Assembly: GCA_038147495.1 (NCBI GenBank)
Contig: JAYQTT010000002.1
Location: forward strand, 186,001-250,000
Origin: MED-G116 sp038147495
GTDB lineage: Bacteria > Pseudomonadota > Alphaproteobacteria > Puniceispirillales > Puniceispirillaceae
Length of the DNA stretch: 64,000 bases
Reading direction: 5' to 3'
Part shown: one piece after another, positions 43,765 through 52,582 of the stretch
Layout of the letters: every line of letters begins with the position of its first letter
Position numbering within the stretch: the stretch's first letter is position 1
Position numbers and translations under genes: made by a program
The notes under the pieces: generated by a model
The model's input: only the letters and a program-made list of their open reading frames with translations
Told to the model about the DNA's origin: nothing
Database searches by the model: none

Positions 43765-43861
43765 ACTCCTGCAAACGGGAAACATGAAACCTGTTTGCGG
43801 TGTTAAATTCAGAGAATTGTAATTATTTCATAACGATAAGCCGTTACCGTAAGTTGCTGAC

Positions 43862-44815
43862 ATGCATAATCTAATTTTGATGATTGCCAAACGGCTGTTG
43901 CTAGGCGGCTTGACGCTTCTGTTGCTGTCACTTTTGATATTCCTGTCAGTCGAAGCGCTCCCTGGCGATCTCGCCCAGGAAATCCTTGGTCAGCAGGCAA
44001 CACCGGAAAATGTTGCCGCCATAAGGCGGGAGCTTGGACTCGATCTACCCGCACATATCCGCTATCTCGATTGGCTTGGTGGCATCATGCAAGGGGATTT
44101 CGGAAATTCGCTTGCGCTCAAAAAGCCGATCATTGATCTGATCGCGCCACGTTTGGACAACACCTTGTTCCTAACGCTCTACACGGCGTCCATTGCCGTG
44201 CCATTGTCATTGATTCTGGGGATGCTGGTATCACTGTTCCGCAACAGTTATTTTGACCGTATTGCCAACGCAACGGCGCTTTCGTCCATTTCAATGCCGG
44301 AATTTTTTGTCGGCTACATTCTGATTTATTTCTTGGCCCTGTCTGGCTTTTTCCCCTCCATGGCCAACATCAATCCGAATACGCCCTTTTTTGAAAAATT
44401 ATATCTATGTTTCCTGCCAGCGTTGACCCTCACATTGGTTGTGACGGCGCATATGATGCGGATGACCCGTGCAGCAATCATCAATATTCTGGCGCTGCCC
44501 TATATTGAAATGGCGCATCTCAAGGGGGTGAAGCCGGCGCGGATCATCTTCTGGCACGCCCTGCCTAACGCCCTTGCACCTATCGTAAACGTAATCGCCC
44601 TGAACCTTGCCTATCTGATCACCGGTGTGGTGATTGTCGAGATCGTGTTCGTGTTTCCCGGATTGGGACAATTGATGGTCGATGGGGTCAAGTTCAGAGA
44701 CGTGCCTGTTGTTCAAGCCGCTTCACTGGTTTTTGCCTCGGCCTATGTGGGGCTTAATCTGCTGGCTGACATCATTTCCACCGCGACAAACCCGCGTTTG
44801 ATGCGCAAGAGATAG
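43862..44815 (+). CDS. ABC transporter permease (DppB-like)
   Basis: This 317-aa inner-membrane permease belongs to the peptide/nickel/opine family. About six hydrophobic segments are visible, beginning with LLLGGLTLLLLSLLIFLSVE. A large periplasmic loop follows the first segment, and the ATPase-contact EAA motif is YIEMAHLKGVKPARIIFWHALPNAL-like, near residue 215 (ending in LPNALAPIVN). It forms the channel with the next permease. The start ATG 43862 has no strong ribosome-binding sequence, in keeping with lower expression than the binding protein. Confidence 0.93.
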   Translation: MHNLILMIAKRLLLGGLTLLLLSLLIFLSVEALPGDLAQEILGQQATPENVAAIRRELGLDLPAHIRYLDWLGGIMQGDFGNSLALKKPIIDLIAPRLDNTLFLTLYTASIAVPLSLILGMLVSLFRNSYFDRIANATALSSISMPEFFVGYILIYFLALSGFFPSMANINPNTPFFEKLYLCFLPALTLTLVVTAHMMRMTRAAIINILALPYIEMAHLKGVKPARIIFWHALPNALAPIVNVIALNLAYLITGVVIVEIVFVFPGLGQLMVDGVKFRDVPVVQAASLVFASAYVGLNLLADIISTATNPRLMRKR

Positions 44816-44828
44816 GGGCGATGGAAAA

Positions 44829-44934
44829 ATGACGTTTTTAAAAGTGTTTTTCTGGTTGCTCGTTGTTATCGCCATTGCGCTTTGTGCAGGATGGCTTTTC
44901 CGTCAGTTGCTCGTGCGCTATCAGCAGTGCGCCA
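44829..44934 (+). other. Hydrophobic reading frame just before the second permease
   Basis: An ATG at 44829, 13 bases after the first permease, opens a frame encoding a hydrophobic segment (FFWLLVVIAIALCAGWLF) followed by RQLLVRYQQ. The frame runs to 45071 but looks shadow-like after about codon 33. Deleting one base near 44921 would fuse it to the permease in the +1 frame (SAPMAKFIKTAPL). It may be an N-terminal extension lost by an indel, or a small coupled membrane peptide, or chance. Confidence 0.3.
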
Positions 44935-45753
44935 ATGGCAAAATTTATCAAAACAGCGCCGCTGACAGCTGGCTTTGGCATGTTGGTGATCACGATCTAC
45001 ATTATTTGTGCTGTTTTCGCGCCGCTTATTGCGCCTTACGGCGAAGCCGCGATTTTGACCTCATCCTATGAGCCGTGGACGTCAACCTATCTTCTGGGGA
45101 CCGACAATCTTGGGCGTGATGTGTTTTCGCGTCTGATTTATGGTGCGCGAAACACGGTTGGTATCGCGTTTCTGATAACGGCACTGGCCTTTTTGATGGG
45201 AACAACAGCCGGCATCTATGCGGCTTTGAAGGGTGGGCTTATTGATCAGGTGATGAGCCGCCTTGTTGATGTTCTGATGGCAATACCATCACTGATCTTC
45301 TCTTTGCTGATGCTGACAATTTTCGGCACATCGGTGATCAGTCTTGTTCTGGTCATTGCTGCCATTGACTCAACACGCGTGTTTCGACTTGCGCGCTCGG
45401 TTGCGGTGAATATCGTTCAGCTTGACTATATTGAGGCGGCAAAGCTCCGCGGTGAAAAGACGTCATATCTGATCAGCCGCGAGATTTTGCCGAATGCGAT
45501 GGCGCCTTTGGCGGCCGAGTTCGGACTTCGTTTCTGCTTTGTGTTTCTGATGATTTCTGCCCTGTCGTTTATGGGGCTTGGTCTGCAGCCACCGACAGCC
45601 GACTGGGGATCTATGGTGCGTGATAACGCCGATTTGATCAGCTTCGGTGACATCACGCCGCTGATCCCGGCAGGGGCCATTGCACTTCTCACAATCGCGG
45701 TCAATTTCGTTGTGGATTGGCTGCTGCACCGCGCCAGCGGTCTGAAGGATTAG
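44935..45753 (+). CDS. ABC transporter permease (DppC-like)
   Basis: The second permease of the importer has a first helix LTAGFGMLVITIYIICAVFA. DNLGRDVFSRLIYGARNTV is the conserved motif after the periplasmic loop, and the EAA loop is YIEAAKLRGEKTSYLISREI followed by LPNAMAPL. ATG 44935 (MAKFIKTAP) is chosen as the start typical of the family, giving 272 aa. The frame is open from 44863, and an overlapping hydrophobic frame lies upstream, so the true N-terminus is uncertain. The ATPase gene follows within ten bases. Confidence 0.9.
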   Translation: MAKFIKTAPLTAGFGMLVITIYIICAVFAPLIAPYGEAAILTSSYEPWTSTYLLGTDNLGRDVFSRLIYGARNTVGIAFLITALAFLMGTTAGIYAALKGGLIDQVMSRLVDVLMAIPSLIFSLLMLTIFGTSVISLVLVIAAIDSTRVFRLARSVAVNIVQLDYIEAAKLRGEKTSYLISREILPNAMAPLAAEFGLRFCFVFLMISALSFMGLGLQPPTADWGSMVRDNADLISFGDITPLIPAGAIALLTIAVNFVVDWLLHRASGLKD

Positions 45754-45762
45754 GTGGCTGAT

Positions 45763-47442
45763 ATGACGACAGGCAAAGGTGCTGAGCCAAACAAAGCTGA
45801 AACCTTGTTGACGATGCGCAATGTCCATATCAAGGGACTGAGCGATGAGACGTGGGTTGATATCATCAATGGTGTTGACCTTGACCTCAACAGAGGCGAG
45901 GTGCTTGGCCTGATTGGTGAGTCCGGTGCAGGTAAATCCACGCTCGGCCTTGCCGCCATGGGGTTTTGTCGTGATGGTTGTAAGATCACAGAGGGCAGCA
46001 TTGTTTTTGACGGCCTTGATCTTTTGGCACAAAGCAAGGAAGAGCTTCGTAAATTGCGCGGACGGCGGATCGCCTATGTAGCGCAATCTGCTGCGGCGAG
46101 CTTCAATCCGGCACATAAGCTGATCGATCAATTCTGTGAAAGCCCTCTAAAGCATGACGTCATGCAAAAGAGTGAGGCGGTAAATTACGCCATTGATCTC
46201 TATGGACAGATGAATTTGCCGGAGCCTGAGCTTTTTGGTTATCGCTATTCGCATGAGGTGTCCGGTGGCCAGTTGCAGCGCGCGATGACCGCTATGGCCT
46301 TGGCGTGCCGACCTGACCTCATCATTTTTGACGAGCCAACAACCGCGCTTGATGTGACCACGCAGATTGAGGTTCTTGCCGCGATCCGCGATATCGTCAA
46401 ACAATTCAACACGGCGGCAATCTATATCAGCCATGATTTGGCCGTCGTCGCGCAAATGGCCGATAAAATCAAGGTGTTGCTAAAAGGTGATGAGGTTGAG
46501 CAGGCGGATACCGCGACCATGCTTGATAACCCGCAACAGGAATACACAAAGTCGCTTTGGGCCGTGCGTAAATATGCGCGTGCCGAGCAGGCGCCTGTAA
46601 CAGGTCAGGTGCCGGTGATTGAAGTCGAAAATGTGACGGCCGGATACACCAAGGCAACAGATATTCTCAAGGATGTGTCCTTTGCCATTCACAAGCGCCG
46701 GACAGTGGCTGTTGTCGGTGAGTCTGGAAGTGGCAAATCAACCACGGCGCGGGTGATTACAGGATTGCTCGCTCCACGCAAGGGATGCGTTAAATTCGAA
46801 GGATCGGAACTGCCGGCATCCTATCAAGCGCGAAGCCGTGACCAACTGCGTCACATTCAGATGATCTACCAGATGGCAGATACGGCGCTTAATCCGAAAT
46901 TGCGTATTCGTGATCTGATCGCACGGCCGGCAAACATGTATCTGGGACTGAATGGTAAGGCCCTCGAGGAGAGGGTGCGCGAGCTGTTGCGAATGATCGA
47001 GATGGAGCCGGATCAATATATAGATCGGTTGCCGTCAGAACTTTCCGGCGGACAAAAGCAGCGCATTGGTATTGCGCGGGCGATTGCCGCCGAGCCAAGC
47101 TTTATCATCTGCGATGAAGTGACGAGTGCGCTTGACCAGCTTGTTGCCGAAGGCATTCTGAAATTGCTGGACCGCCTGCAAAGCGAGCTTGATCTCTCCT
47201 ACATGTTCATCACGCATGATCTGGCCACAGTGCGGGCGATTGCTGATGAGGTCGTGGTGATGAAAGATGGGCTCGTCGTCGAGCAGGGACAAAAGACAGA
47301 GATGTTTACCCCGCCGCATCACCCATATACAGAATTGTTGTTGGGATCTGTTCCGGAGATGGATCCAAAATGGCTCGACCGGCTTCTGGAAAGCCGTGGA
47401 GCAGACAATATTGGTGATGCAGCGATCGCCAAAATGCGTTAA
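45763..47442 (+). CDS. ABC transporter ATPase, two fused nucleotide-binding domains (DppD-DppF type)
   Basis: Both ATPases of the importer are joined in one 559-aa chain. The first domain has Walker A GESGAGKST, signature EVSGGQLQRAM and Walker B LIIFDEPTTALD. The second, from about residue 285, has Walker A GESGSGKST, signature ELSGGQKQRIG and Walker B FIICDEVTSALD. The fusion gives a fixed one-to-one ratio of the domains. ATG 45763 is preferred over GTG 45754, which directly abuts the permease stop. The oligopeptide-type C-terminal motif is at HHPYTELLLGSVP. Confidence 0.95.
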   Translation: MTTGKGAEPNKAETLLTMRNVHIKGLSDETWVDIINGVDLDLNRGEVLGLIGESGAGKSTLGLAAMGFCRDGCKITEGSIVFDGLDLLAQSKEELRKLRGRRIAYVAQSAAASFNPAHKLIDQFCESPLKHDVMQKSEAVNYAIDLYGQMNLPEPELFGYRYSHEVSGGQLQRAMTAMALACRPDLIIFDEPTTALDVTTQIEVLAAIRDIVKQFNTAAIYISHDLAVVAQMADKIKVLLKGDEVEQADTATMLDNPQQEYTKSLWAVRKYARAEQAPVTGQVPVIEVENVTAGYTKATDILKDVSFAIHKRRTVAVVGESGSGKSTTARVITGLLAPRKGCVKFEGSELPASYQARSRDQLRHIQMIYQMADTALNPKLRIRDLIARPANMYLGLNGKALEERVRELLRMIEMEPDQYIDRLPSELSGGQKQRIGIARAIAAEPSFIICDEVTSALDQLVAEGILKLLDRLQSELDLSYMFITHDLATVRAIADEVVVMKDGLVVEQGQKTEMFTPPHHPYTELLLGSVPEMDPKWLDRLLESRGADNIGDAAIAKMR

Positions 47443-47487
47443 TTTTTTGAGTAATGTAATGACCCCTTGTTGTGGAGGATGTTTCCG

Positions 47488-48468
47488 ATGGAAGAGACCT
47501 TTGCTGCGCGTAAGCTGATCAAACCCGCAGAATTGAAAGCCCTGAATGACAAGTCTGATCTGCGTGGCGGCATGCAGATGGCCAGCCACCTTGGGGCAAT
47601 CGGCGGTCTTGGGGTGTTGCATTATCACGCGCTTGGCAGCTGGTGGGTGCTTGCCACCGGATTTATGCTTGGGGTGGCGATCAATTTTCTTTATGCGGCG
47701 CAACATGAATTGTCACATTGGACTGTTTTCAAAACCAAATGGTTGAACGAGTTTTTTGGCCGTTTTGTTGGTTTTTTCATGTTGTTTCCGCGTGATTTCG
47801 ATCAGGTGATGCATTTTGCACATCATCGCTGGACCCAGGATTGGGAGCGGGATGGAGAGCTGACCCGCGAGCCATATAACGTCAAGAGTTTTGCCAAATG
47901 GATGCTTGGTACGACATATTGGTACAACCGGGTTGCCGGCATTATCCGGCGAGCACGTGGCATCATCATAGAGCCGTATATTGGTCCGGCGCATAAGGAC
48001 AAAATCGTTCTGGAGTCACGCCTTCACCTTCTTGGATACGCAGCTATTGCGGCCGTTTCGGTTTATCTGCAAAGCTGGGCTGCATTGGTGTTTTGGCTGT
48101 TGCCGATGCTTTTGACAAAACCGGTGCATCAACTTCAAAACACAATTGAGCATCTTGGACTGACGCATAACAGCGACATTCTCGATAACACCAGATCAAC
48201 CAAAACGAATGCGTTGATGCGCTGGTTATGCTGGCAGATGCCATATCACACTGCACATCACAGCTATCCTTCTGTGCCGTTTTGGCAGTTGAAAAAATTG
48301 GACAATCTGCTCGAGTCGCGGGGTGCCGAGATCCATCGCATGGGGTGGATTGAGTTCCAGATGGAAGCCTTTCGCCGGCTAGCAAGCAAGGATGAGAGCC
48401 AGTGGCCACAGAATGAGGTCTGGATCACCTCAACGCCATCGGGCAAGACGGTAAAGCTGGAAGTCTGA
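47488..48468 (+). CDS. Membrane fatty-acid-desaturase-family protein
   Basis: The three histidine boxes of membrane di-iron desaturases/hydroxylases are present: HELSH near residue 73, HFAHH near residue 111 and HTAHH near residue 248. Several hydrophobic segments flank them. ATG 47488 follows a TGGAGG sequence; ATG 47479 is too close to it. Length 326 aa is in the normal range. It is downstream of the transporter ATPase on the same strand, so its substrate may be the imported compound rather than a membrane lipid, and hydroxylation is as likely as desaturation. This functional reading is inference. Confidence 0.85.
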   Translation: MEETFAARKLIKPAELKALNDKSDLRGGMQMASHLGAIGGLGVLHYHALGSWWVLATGFMLGVAINFLYAAQHELSHWTVFKTKWLNEFFGRFVGFFMLFPRDFDQVMHFAHHRWTQDWERDGELTREPYNVKSFAKWMLGTTYWYNRVAGIIRRARGIIIEPYIGPAHKDKIVLESRLHLLGYAAIAAVSVYLQSWAALVFWLLPMLLTKPVHQLQNTIEHLGLTHNSDILDNTRSTKTNALMRWLCWQMPYHTAHHSYPSVPFWQLKKLDNLLESRGAEIHRMGWIEFQMEAFRRLASKDESQWPQNEVWITSTPSGKTVKLEV

Positions 48469-48502
48469 TAACATTCCATAATTTGTTTTTTGGGGGCAGG
48501 TC

Positions 48503-49345
48503 ATGCGGTCACTGAAGTTCTATACATCTTTGTGGGCGATGATGCCGCACGACCAGTCGGGTACCATTCTGCCCTATGATCAAATTTGTGAAATGGTGGC
48601 AGGTGCCGGTTATGACGGCATGGCGATTGATCTTGGTGCCGGTGATGTGGCGCAAGCCAGAGAAGTTCGCCCGCACATGGAACGGGCCGGTTTGACGCCG
48701 CTGATCGTGGCTTTTCCAAAGACCATTGAATCGCTCAGAGACACCTTGATTATGGCCAAGGACTTTGGTGCGCCATTTGTCGATGTGATCGGTCAGGTGA
48801 TGCCGCTTTCAGTTGACGGCATGATTCCGGTGATCCGGCGCTGGATTGATATGGCTGATGAGGTCGGTATGCCGATTCAGTTTGAAACGCACCGCAACTG
48901 CATCACCAATGATCTCTACGCCACCCTCTGCCTGATGGATGCGATTCCTGAAATGCGGTTATGCGCCGATCTCTCACATTTTGTTGTGGATCGCGAATTC
49001 AAGCTGCCACTCGATTATCGGGATCAGGGCCTCATTCAGCGGATCATCGACCGCTCAGACAGTTTTCAGGGACGTGTCGCGAGCCGCCAGCAGATACAGT
49101 TGCAGCTGGACTTCCCCCAGCATCAAAAATGGGTGGAATTGTTCAAAGGCTGGTGGCGTGATGGCCTTGAAAGCTGGCGTGACCGCAATGCAGATGGCGA
49201 CTGTGTGTTCCTGTGTGAGCTCGGGCCGCCGGAATATGCGATGACCGGAGCTGATGGCAAGGAATTGTCGAATCGCTGGGAAGAGGCGTTGCTGATCAAA
49301 AGCTGGGTATCTGATATGTGGTCAGAGATGGAAAGCCAAAAGTAA
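48503..49345 (+). CDS. Xylose-isomerase-like TIM-barrel protein
   Basis: The 280-aa protein looks like an AP-endonuclease-2/sugar-phosphate-isomerase TIM barrel. Likely metal-binding residues are in FETHRNCITND (Glu/His, near residue 132), RLCADLSHFVVDRE (Asp/His, near 153) and the C-terminal CELGPPEYAM (Glu). Members include sugar epimerases, inosose dehydratases and hydroxypyruvate isomerase. None can be selected from this sequence. It is the last gene of the plus-strand transporter operon and converges with an agmatinase-like gene. Confidence 0.75.
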   Translation: MRSLKFYTSLWAMMPHDQSGTILPYDQICEMVAGAGYDGMAIDLGAGDVAQAREVRPHMERAGLTPLIVAFPKTIESLRDTLIMAKDFGAPFVDVIGQVMPLSVDGMIPVIRRWIDMADEVGMPIQFETHRNCITNDLYATLCLMDAIPEMRLCADLSHFVVDREFKLPLDYRDQGLIQRIIDRSDSFQGRVASRQQIQLQLDFPQHQKWVELFKGWWRDGLESWRDRNADGDCVFLCELGPPEYAMTGADGKELSNRWEEALLIKSWVSDMWSEMESQK

Positions 49346-49364
49346 CCGTCTGAACCCAGCTTTA

Positions 49365-50360
49365 TTATGCGCCTTTGCGTTGTGCCATGGCCTTTGCCAG
49401 CACACACATCAACTCAAACATGATCGATACGCCGAGCCAGGCGGTCCCACCCTCCGGATCAAACGGCGGTGAGACTTCAACAAGGTCGGCGCCGATAAGG
49501 TCCACCCCGTCAAGTGCGCGGACAATTTGCTGGGCCTGATGGCTATTGGGGCCGCCAATTTCAGGCGTGCCGGTGCCGGGCGCATAGCTGGGGTCAATGA
49601 AATCGATATCGAATGAGCAGTAGGTTGGCGTTGTACCGACAATCTGGCGCGCCTCAGCCATAACATCATCAATGCCGCGATCAAACAGTTCCTCAACGCG
49701 GATGATGCGCACCCCTTGTGACAACCCCCACTCTATGTCTTCCAGATTATAGGCGGTGCCGCGAATGCCGATTTGGACAACGCGCTTTGGATCGAGCAGC
49801 CCTTCCTCGATAGCGCGTCTGAAGGGGGTGCCGTGGGTATATTTGAACCCGCCAAAATAACTGTCAAACAGATCGGTGTGGGCATCAAAATGGATCATCG
49901 ACAACGGTCCCCGATCCTTGTTGCCCTTGCACAGGCCCCGCAACACAGGAAGTGATACAAGATGGTCACCGCCCGCTGTCATCGGCGTGATGCCGCGCGC
50001 CGTAATTTCAGCATAAAAGGCGGCGATGCGTTCAAGGCTGTCCTGCAGGTCAATCGGATTCGGGCCAATGTCACCAAGATCGGCGCAATTGACCGTGGCA
50101 AAGGGGTTGATGCCGGTCACAGGATTCATTGCCCTGATCATCGTTGACAAATCACGCAATTGGCGCGGTCCATGACGGGGGCCAGATCTGTTTGTTGTGC
50201 CTGCATCCCACGGAACACCGACCAGCCCCATCTCAACATCGGCGATTTCTGGTGAATCGAGGGTTAGATGCGGTAATCGCATGAAAGTTGGCATCCCCGC
50301 ATAGCGTGGCATTTCAATCGCTGACACAGGTTGAAAAAATGATTTTGGCGTTGTTGTCAT
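49365..50360 (-). CDS. Agmatinase/ureohydrolase family protein
   Basis: This arginase-fold enzyme has all dinuclear metal motifs: GGDHLVSLP, HFDAHTDLFDS and FDIDFIDPSYAPGTGTPE. THGTPFRRAIEEG matches the agmatinase/guanidinobutyrase loop. Its N-terminal GVPWDAGTTNRSGPRHGPRQ is typical of SpeB-like enzymes. Length 331 aa fits. The substrate may be agmatine, guanidinobutyrate, guanidinopropionate or guanidine. It is divergent from a second, clearly different arginase-fold gene 169 bases away. Confidence 0.9.
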   Translation of the reverse strand: MTTTPKSFFQPVSAIEMPRYAGMPTFMRLPHLTLDSPEIADVEMGLVGVPWDAGTTNRSGPRHGPRQLRDLSTMIRAMNPVTGINPFATVNCADLGDIGPNPIDLQDSLERIAAFYAEITARGITPMTAGGDHLVSLPVLRGLCKGNKDRGPLSMIHFDAHTDLFDSYFGGFKYTHGTPFRRAIEEGLLDPKRVVQIGIRGTAYNLEDIEWGLSQGVRIIRVEELFDRGIDDVMAEARQIVGTTPTYCSFDIDFIDPSYAPGTGTPEIGGPNSHQAQQIVRALDGVDLIGADLVEVSPPFDPEGGTAWLGVSIMFELMCVLAKAMAQRKGA

Positions 50361-50529
50361 CGTTATGGCCTTGCACCTGTTGCAATGTCATAGTCTGGCA
50401 TGGCACGGCGTCTGTTTCCACTGCATTTGCGATGTCCAAATTGAATAGGGGCAGAATATTCAGGCTTGGCAGATGCCAGAGTGTGGGTAATCTGGCAGAT
50501 AAGCGTTTTGGTTATGAAAGGTGGCAATG

Positions 50530-51510
50530 ATGGCTGAACATCACGATGCAAGCATGATGAACAATCTATATTGGTGGGGCATTCCAACATTGTTCCGCTG
50601 CCCACAGGACGACTTCAGGTCAGCCGATATCGCGCTTGTTGGTGTGCCGCATTCAACTGGCAATGGCACAACAGAACGTGATCAGCATCTGGGCCCGCGC
50701 GCGGTGCGCAATGTTTCCGCATTGCAAAGACGGGTGCATGGCGAATTTGGCGTCGACCCATGGACGGCGGCAAAAATTGTCGATGCGGGTGATGTGCCTT
50801 TCCCCCGGGCCAATGATAATGAACATTGCATCCAGCAAATCACCGATTTTTATAAGCAAATTGATCAGGCCGGCACCAGACCGGTTTCGATTGGTGGTGA
50901 CCATTCGATCACCGGCGGTATCATTCAGGCACTTGGCAACGGTACCTTGAGCAAGGGCGAAAAAGTCTGCTTTTTGCACCTCGATGCCCACACTGACGTG
51001 TTCACCACTGTTGACCATTTTCTGGGTGCCGAAAAATCAGCTGCGCATTGGGGTGCCTATCTGGTTGACGACGGGTTGATTGATGCCACGCATTCAATGC
51101 AAATTGGCCTACGCGGCCATCCGCGGACGATGGATTGGCTGCAGCCATCCTATGACTACGGCTATAATGTTGTGACGATGAAGGAATATCGGCAACGTGG
51201 CGCGCTTGATGTGATCGAACAGATCAAGGCCACACTTGCCGGGCGGCCGGTCTATATCACCTTTGATCTCGATTGCCTTGATCCCTCGGTTGCACCGGCT
51301 GTGTCGAACATTGAGCCGGGAGTTACCGGCTTTTCGATAGATGAGGCGGTTGAATTGCTTCATGCGGTGCGGGGGATGAATATTATTGGTGGTGATGTGG
51401 TGTGCATGATGCCGACCAAAGACAGCCCCAACCAGATCACTGCCATGGTCGGGGCCGCGGTGATGTTCGAGATGCTGTCGATGATTGCCGAGACGGTCGC
51501 GCAAGCATAA
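50530..51510 (+). CDS. Second arginase/agmatinase-family ureohydrolase
   Basis: The metal-binding motifs are complete: GGDHSITGG, HLDAHTDVF and FDLDCLDPSVAPAVSNIEPG. The N-terminal YWWGIPTLFRCPQDD and GVPHSTGNGTTERDQHLGPR differ from the neighbouring agmatinase-like protein. The SHGTPF-type loop is replaced by SAAHWGAYLVDDG, so the substrate specificity must differ. ATG 50530 lies eight bases after AAAGG; ATG 50527 and GTG 50521 are in frame. The protein has 326 aa. It is followed by a strong hairpin in the convergent gap before the dipeptidase gene. Confidence 0.88.
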   Translation: MAEHHDASMMNNLYWWGIPTLFRCPQDDFRSADIALVGVPHSTGNGTTERDQHLGPRAVRNVSALQRRVHGEFGVDPWTAAKIVDAGDVPFPRANDNEHCIQQITDFYKQIDQAGTRPVSIGGDHSITGGIIQALGNGTLSKGEKVCFLHLDAHTDVFTTVDHFLGAEKSAAHWGAYLVDDGLIDATHSMQIGLRGHPRTMDWLQPSYDYGYNVVTMKEYRQRGALDVIEQIKATLAGRPVYITFDLDCLDPSVAPAVSNIEPGVTGFSIDEAVELLHAVRGMNIIGGDVVCMMPTKDSPNQITAMVGAAVMFEMLSMIAETVAQA

Positions 51511-51535
51511 TGCGTATATCTGGTCTTTAGATATG

Positions 51536-51567
51536 TTCCACTGCGCCTATGGGATGGCGCGGTGGAA
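51536..51567. terminator. Strong hairpin between convergent genes
   Basis: TTCCACTGCGCC (51536-51547) and GGCGCGGTGGAA (51556-51567) form a 12-bp stem with one G-T pair around an 8-base loop. It lies between the convergent ureohydrolase and dipeptidase genes. No long T-run follows on either strand, so it may act as a shared 3'-end stabiliser or a weak two-way terminator. Confidence 0.55.
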
Positions 51568-51586
51568 TAATGACCGGAGCAGCGGC

Positions 51587-52582
51587 TTAATGGGGCAGGT
51601 TTGCCTGTAAAAAGCGTGTCCAATTGTCCGCGCAGATCTGTTGAGTCAGCTCTTTGCCAAACCCGTTGTCAATCATCGCTGTCGATAGCACCGGCAGGCC
51701 GGCGCAGTCATTAATTGCCGCAGGAATAACCGCACCGTCAAAATCCGATCCAAGAGCGACCCCACCTTCACCAAGGCGCGAGATCAGATGGTCAAGCTGG
51801 CGAAGCAATAATTCAATGCTTGTATCCGCTTCCTTACGCCCATCTGGCCGAAGATACGCGCTGGCAAAACACAGTCCGACAATGCCGCCGCGCTCGGCGA
51901 TGGCATCCAGTTGTTTGTCAGTCAGATTGCGCGGTGCCGGGCACAATTTATGGGCGTTGGAGTGGGTCGCCATAAGGGGCCGGTCACTGACCGCCACCAC
52001 ATCCCAGAATCCAGCCTCATTGAGGTGCGAGACATCAATCAGGATTTGCCGCTCATCACACGCTTTGACAAAGGCTTTTCCATAATCGGTCAAGCCAGAG
52101 CCTTGATCGGGCGATCCGGGAAAATCAAACGGTGCGCCATGGCCAAATATGTTGCTGCGTGACCACAAAGGGCCGATAGACCGAACGCCGCGTTGAAACA
52201 AAAGGTCGATTTCTTCCAATGTTTCACTAATCATCTCGGCGCCCTCTATGTGAAGGATGCCAGTAATTTTGTGCGGATGACGCGTCACATCACCGGCAGT
52301 CAGACAAGGAGAGATGACCTGGCCCAGAGCGTCATAAATATCGATCATCTCAAGGCAATTTGCCAAAGCCCGCTTTTGGTCCAAGGGGCCGGAGGCAAGC
52401 ATGTTGGTTTTGTCAGTCGGCACAAAGATCGCAAAGAAGCCCCCGGTCATCCGGGCGTTTTTCATGCGCTCCAAATCGATGTGTCCGCTGCCGTCTGAAT
52501 TGATGAAGGCCTCGCCAAGCCAGTCCTCATTCGACCACAGACGCAAAAGCATATCATTGTGACCATCAAAGAATCTTGTCAT
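51587..52582 (-). CDS. Membrane dipeptidase family (M19) peptidase
   Basis: This zinc TIM-barrel peptidase of the renal dipeptidase family cleaves dipeptides, including those with D-amino acids. Zinc ligands are visible in DGHNDMLLRLW, LHIEGAEMI, LIDVSHLNEAGFWDV and THSNAHKLCPAPRNL, and GSDFDGAVIP supplies the conserved aspartate. Length 331 aa is normal. It overlaps the upstream glycosidase gene by four bases (ATGA). With that gene and the nearby peptidoglycan enzymes it could digest muropeptide-derived dipeptides, though small dipeptides from the diet of the cell are equally possible. Confidence 0.92.
   Translation of the reverse strand: MTRFFDGHNDMLLRLWSNEDWLGEAFINSDGSGHIDLERMKNARMTGGFFAIFVPTDKTNMLASGPLDQKRALANCLEMIDIYDALGQVISPCLTAGDVTRHPHKITGILHIEGAEMISETLEEIDLLFQRGVRSIGPLWSRSNIFGHGAPFDFPGSPDQGSGLTDYGKAFVKACDERQILIDVSHLNEAGFWDVVAVSDRPLMATHSNAHKLCPAPRNLTDKQLDAIAERGGIVGLCFASAYLRPDGRKEADTSIELLLRQLDHLISRLGEGGVALGSDFDGAVIPAAINDCAGLPVLSTAMIDNGFGKELTQQICADNWTRFLQANLPH

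Noticed and set aside
45463..46131. Open frame on the minus strand across the permease and ATPase junction
   Set aside because: Both plus-strand genes are clear and the minus frame shows no motif or ribosome-binding sequence.
42046..47442. Nickel importer (NikABCDE-like) identity for the ABC transporter
   Set aside because: The binding protein family also covers peptides and opines, no nickel-binding histidine cluster was seen, and nothing else nearby needs nickel for certain.
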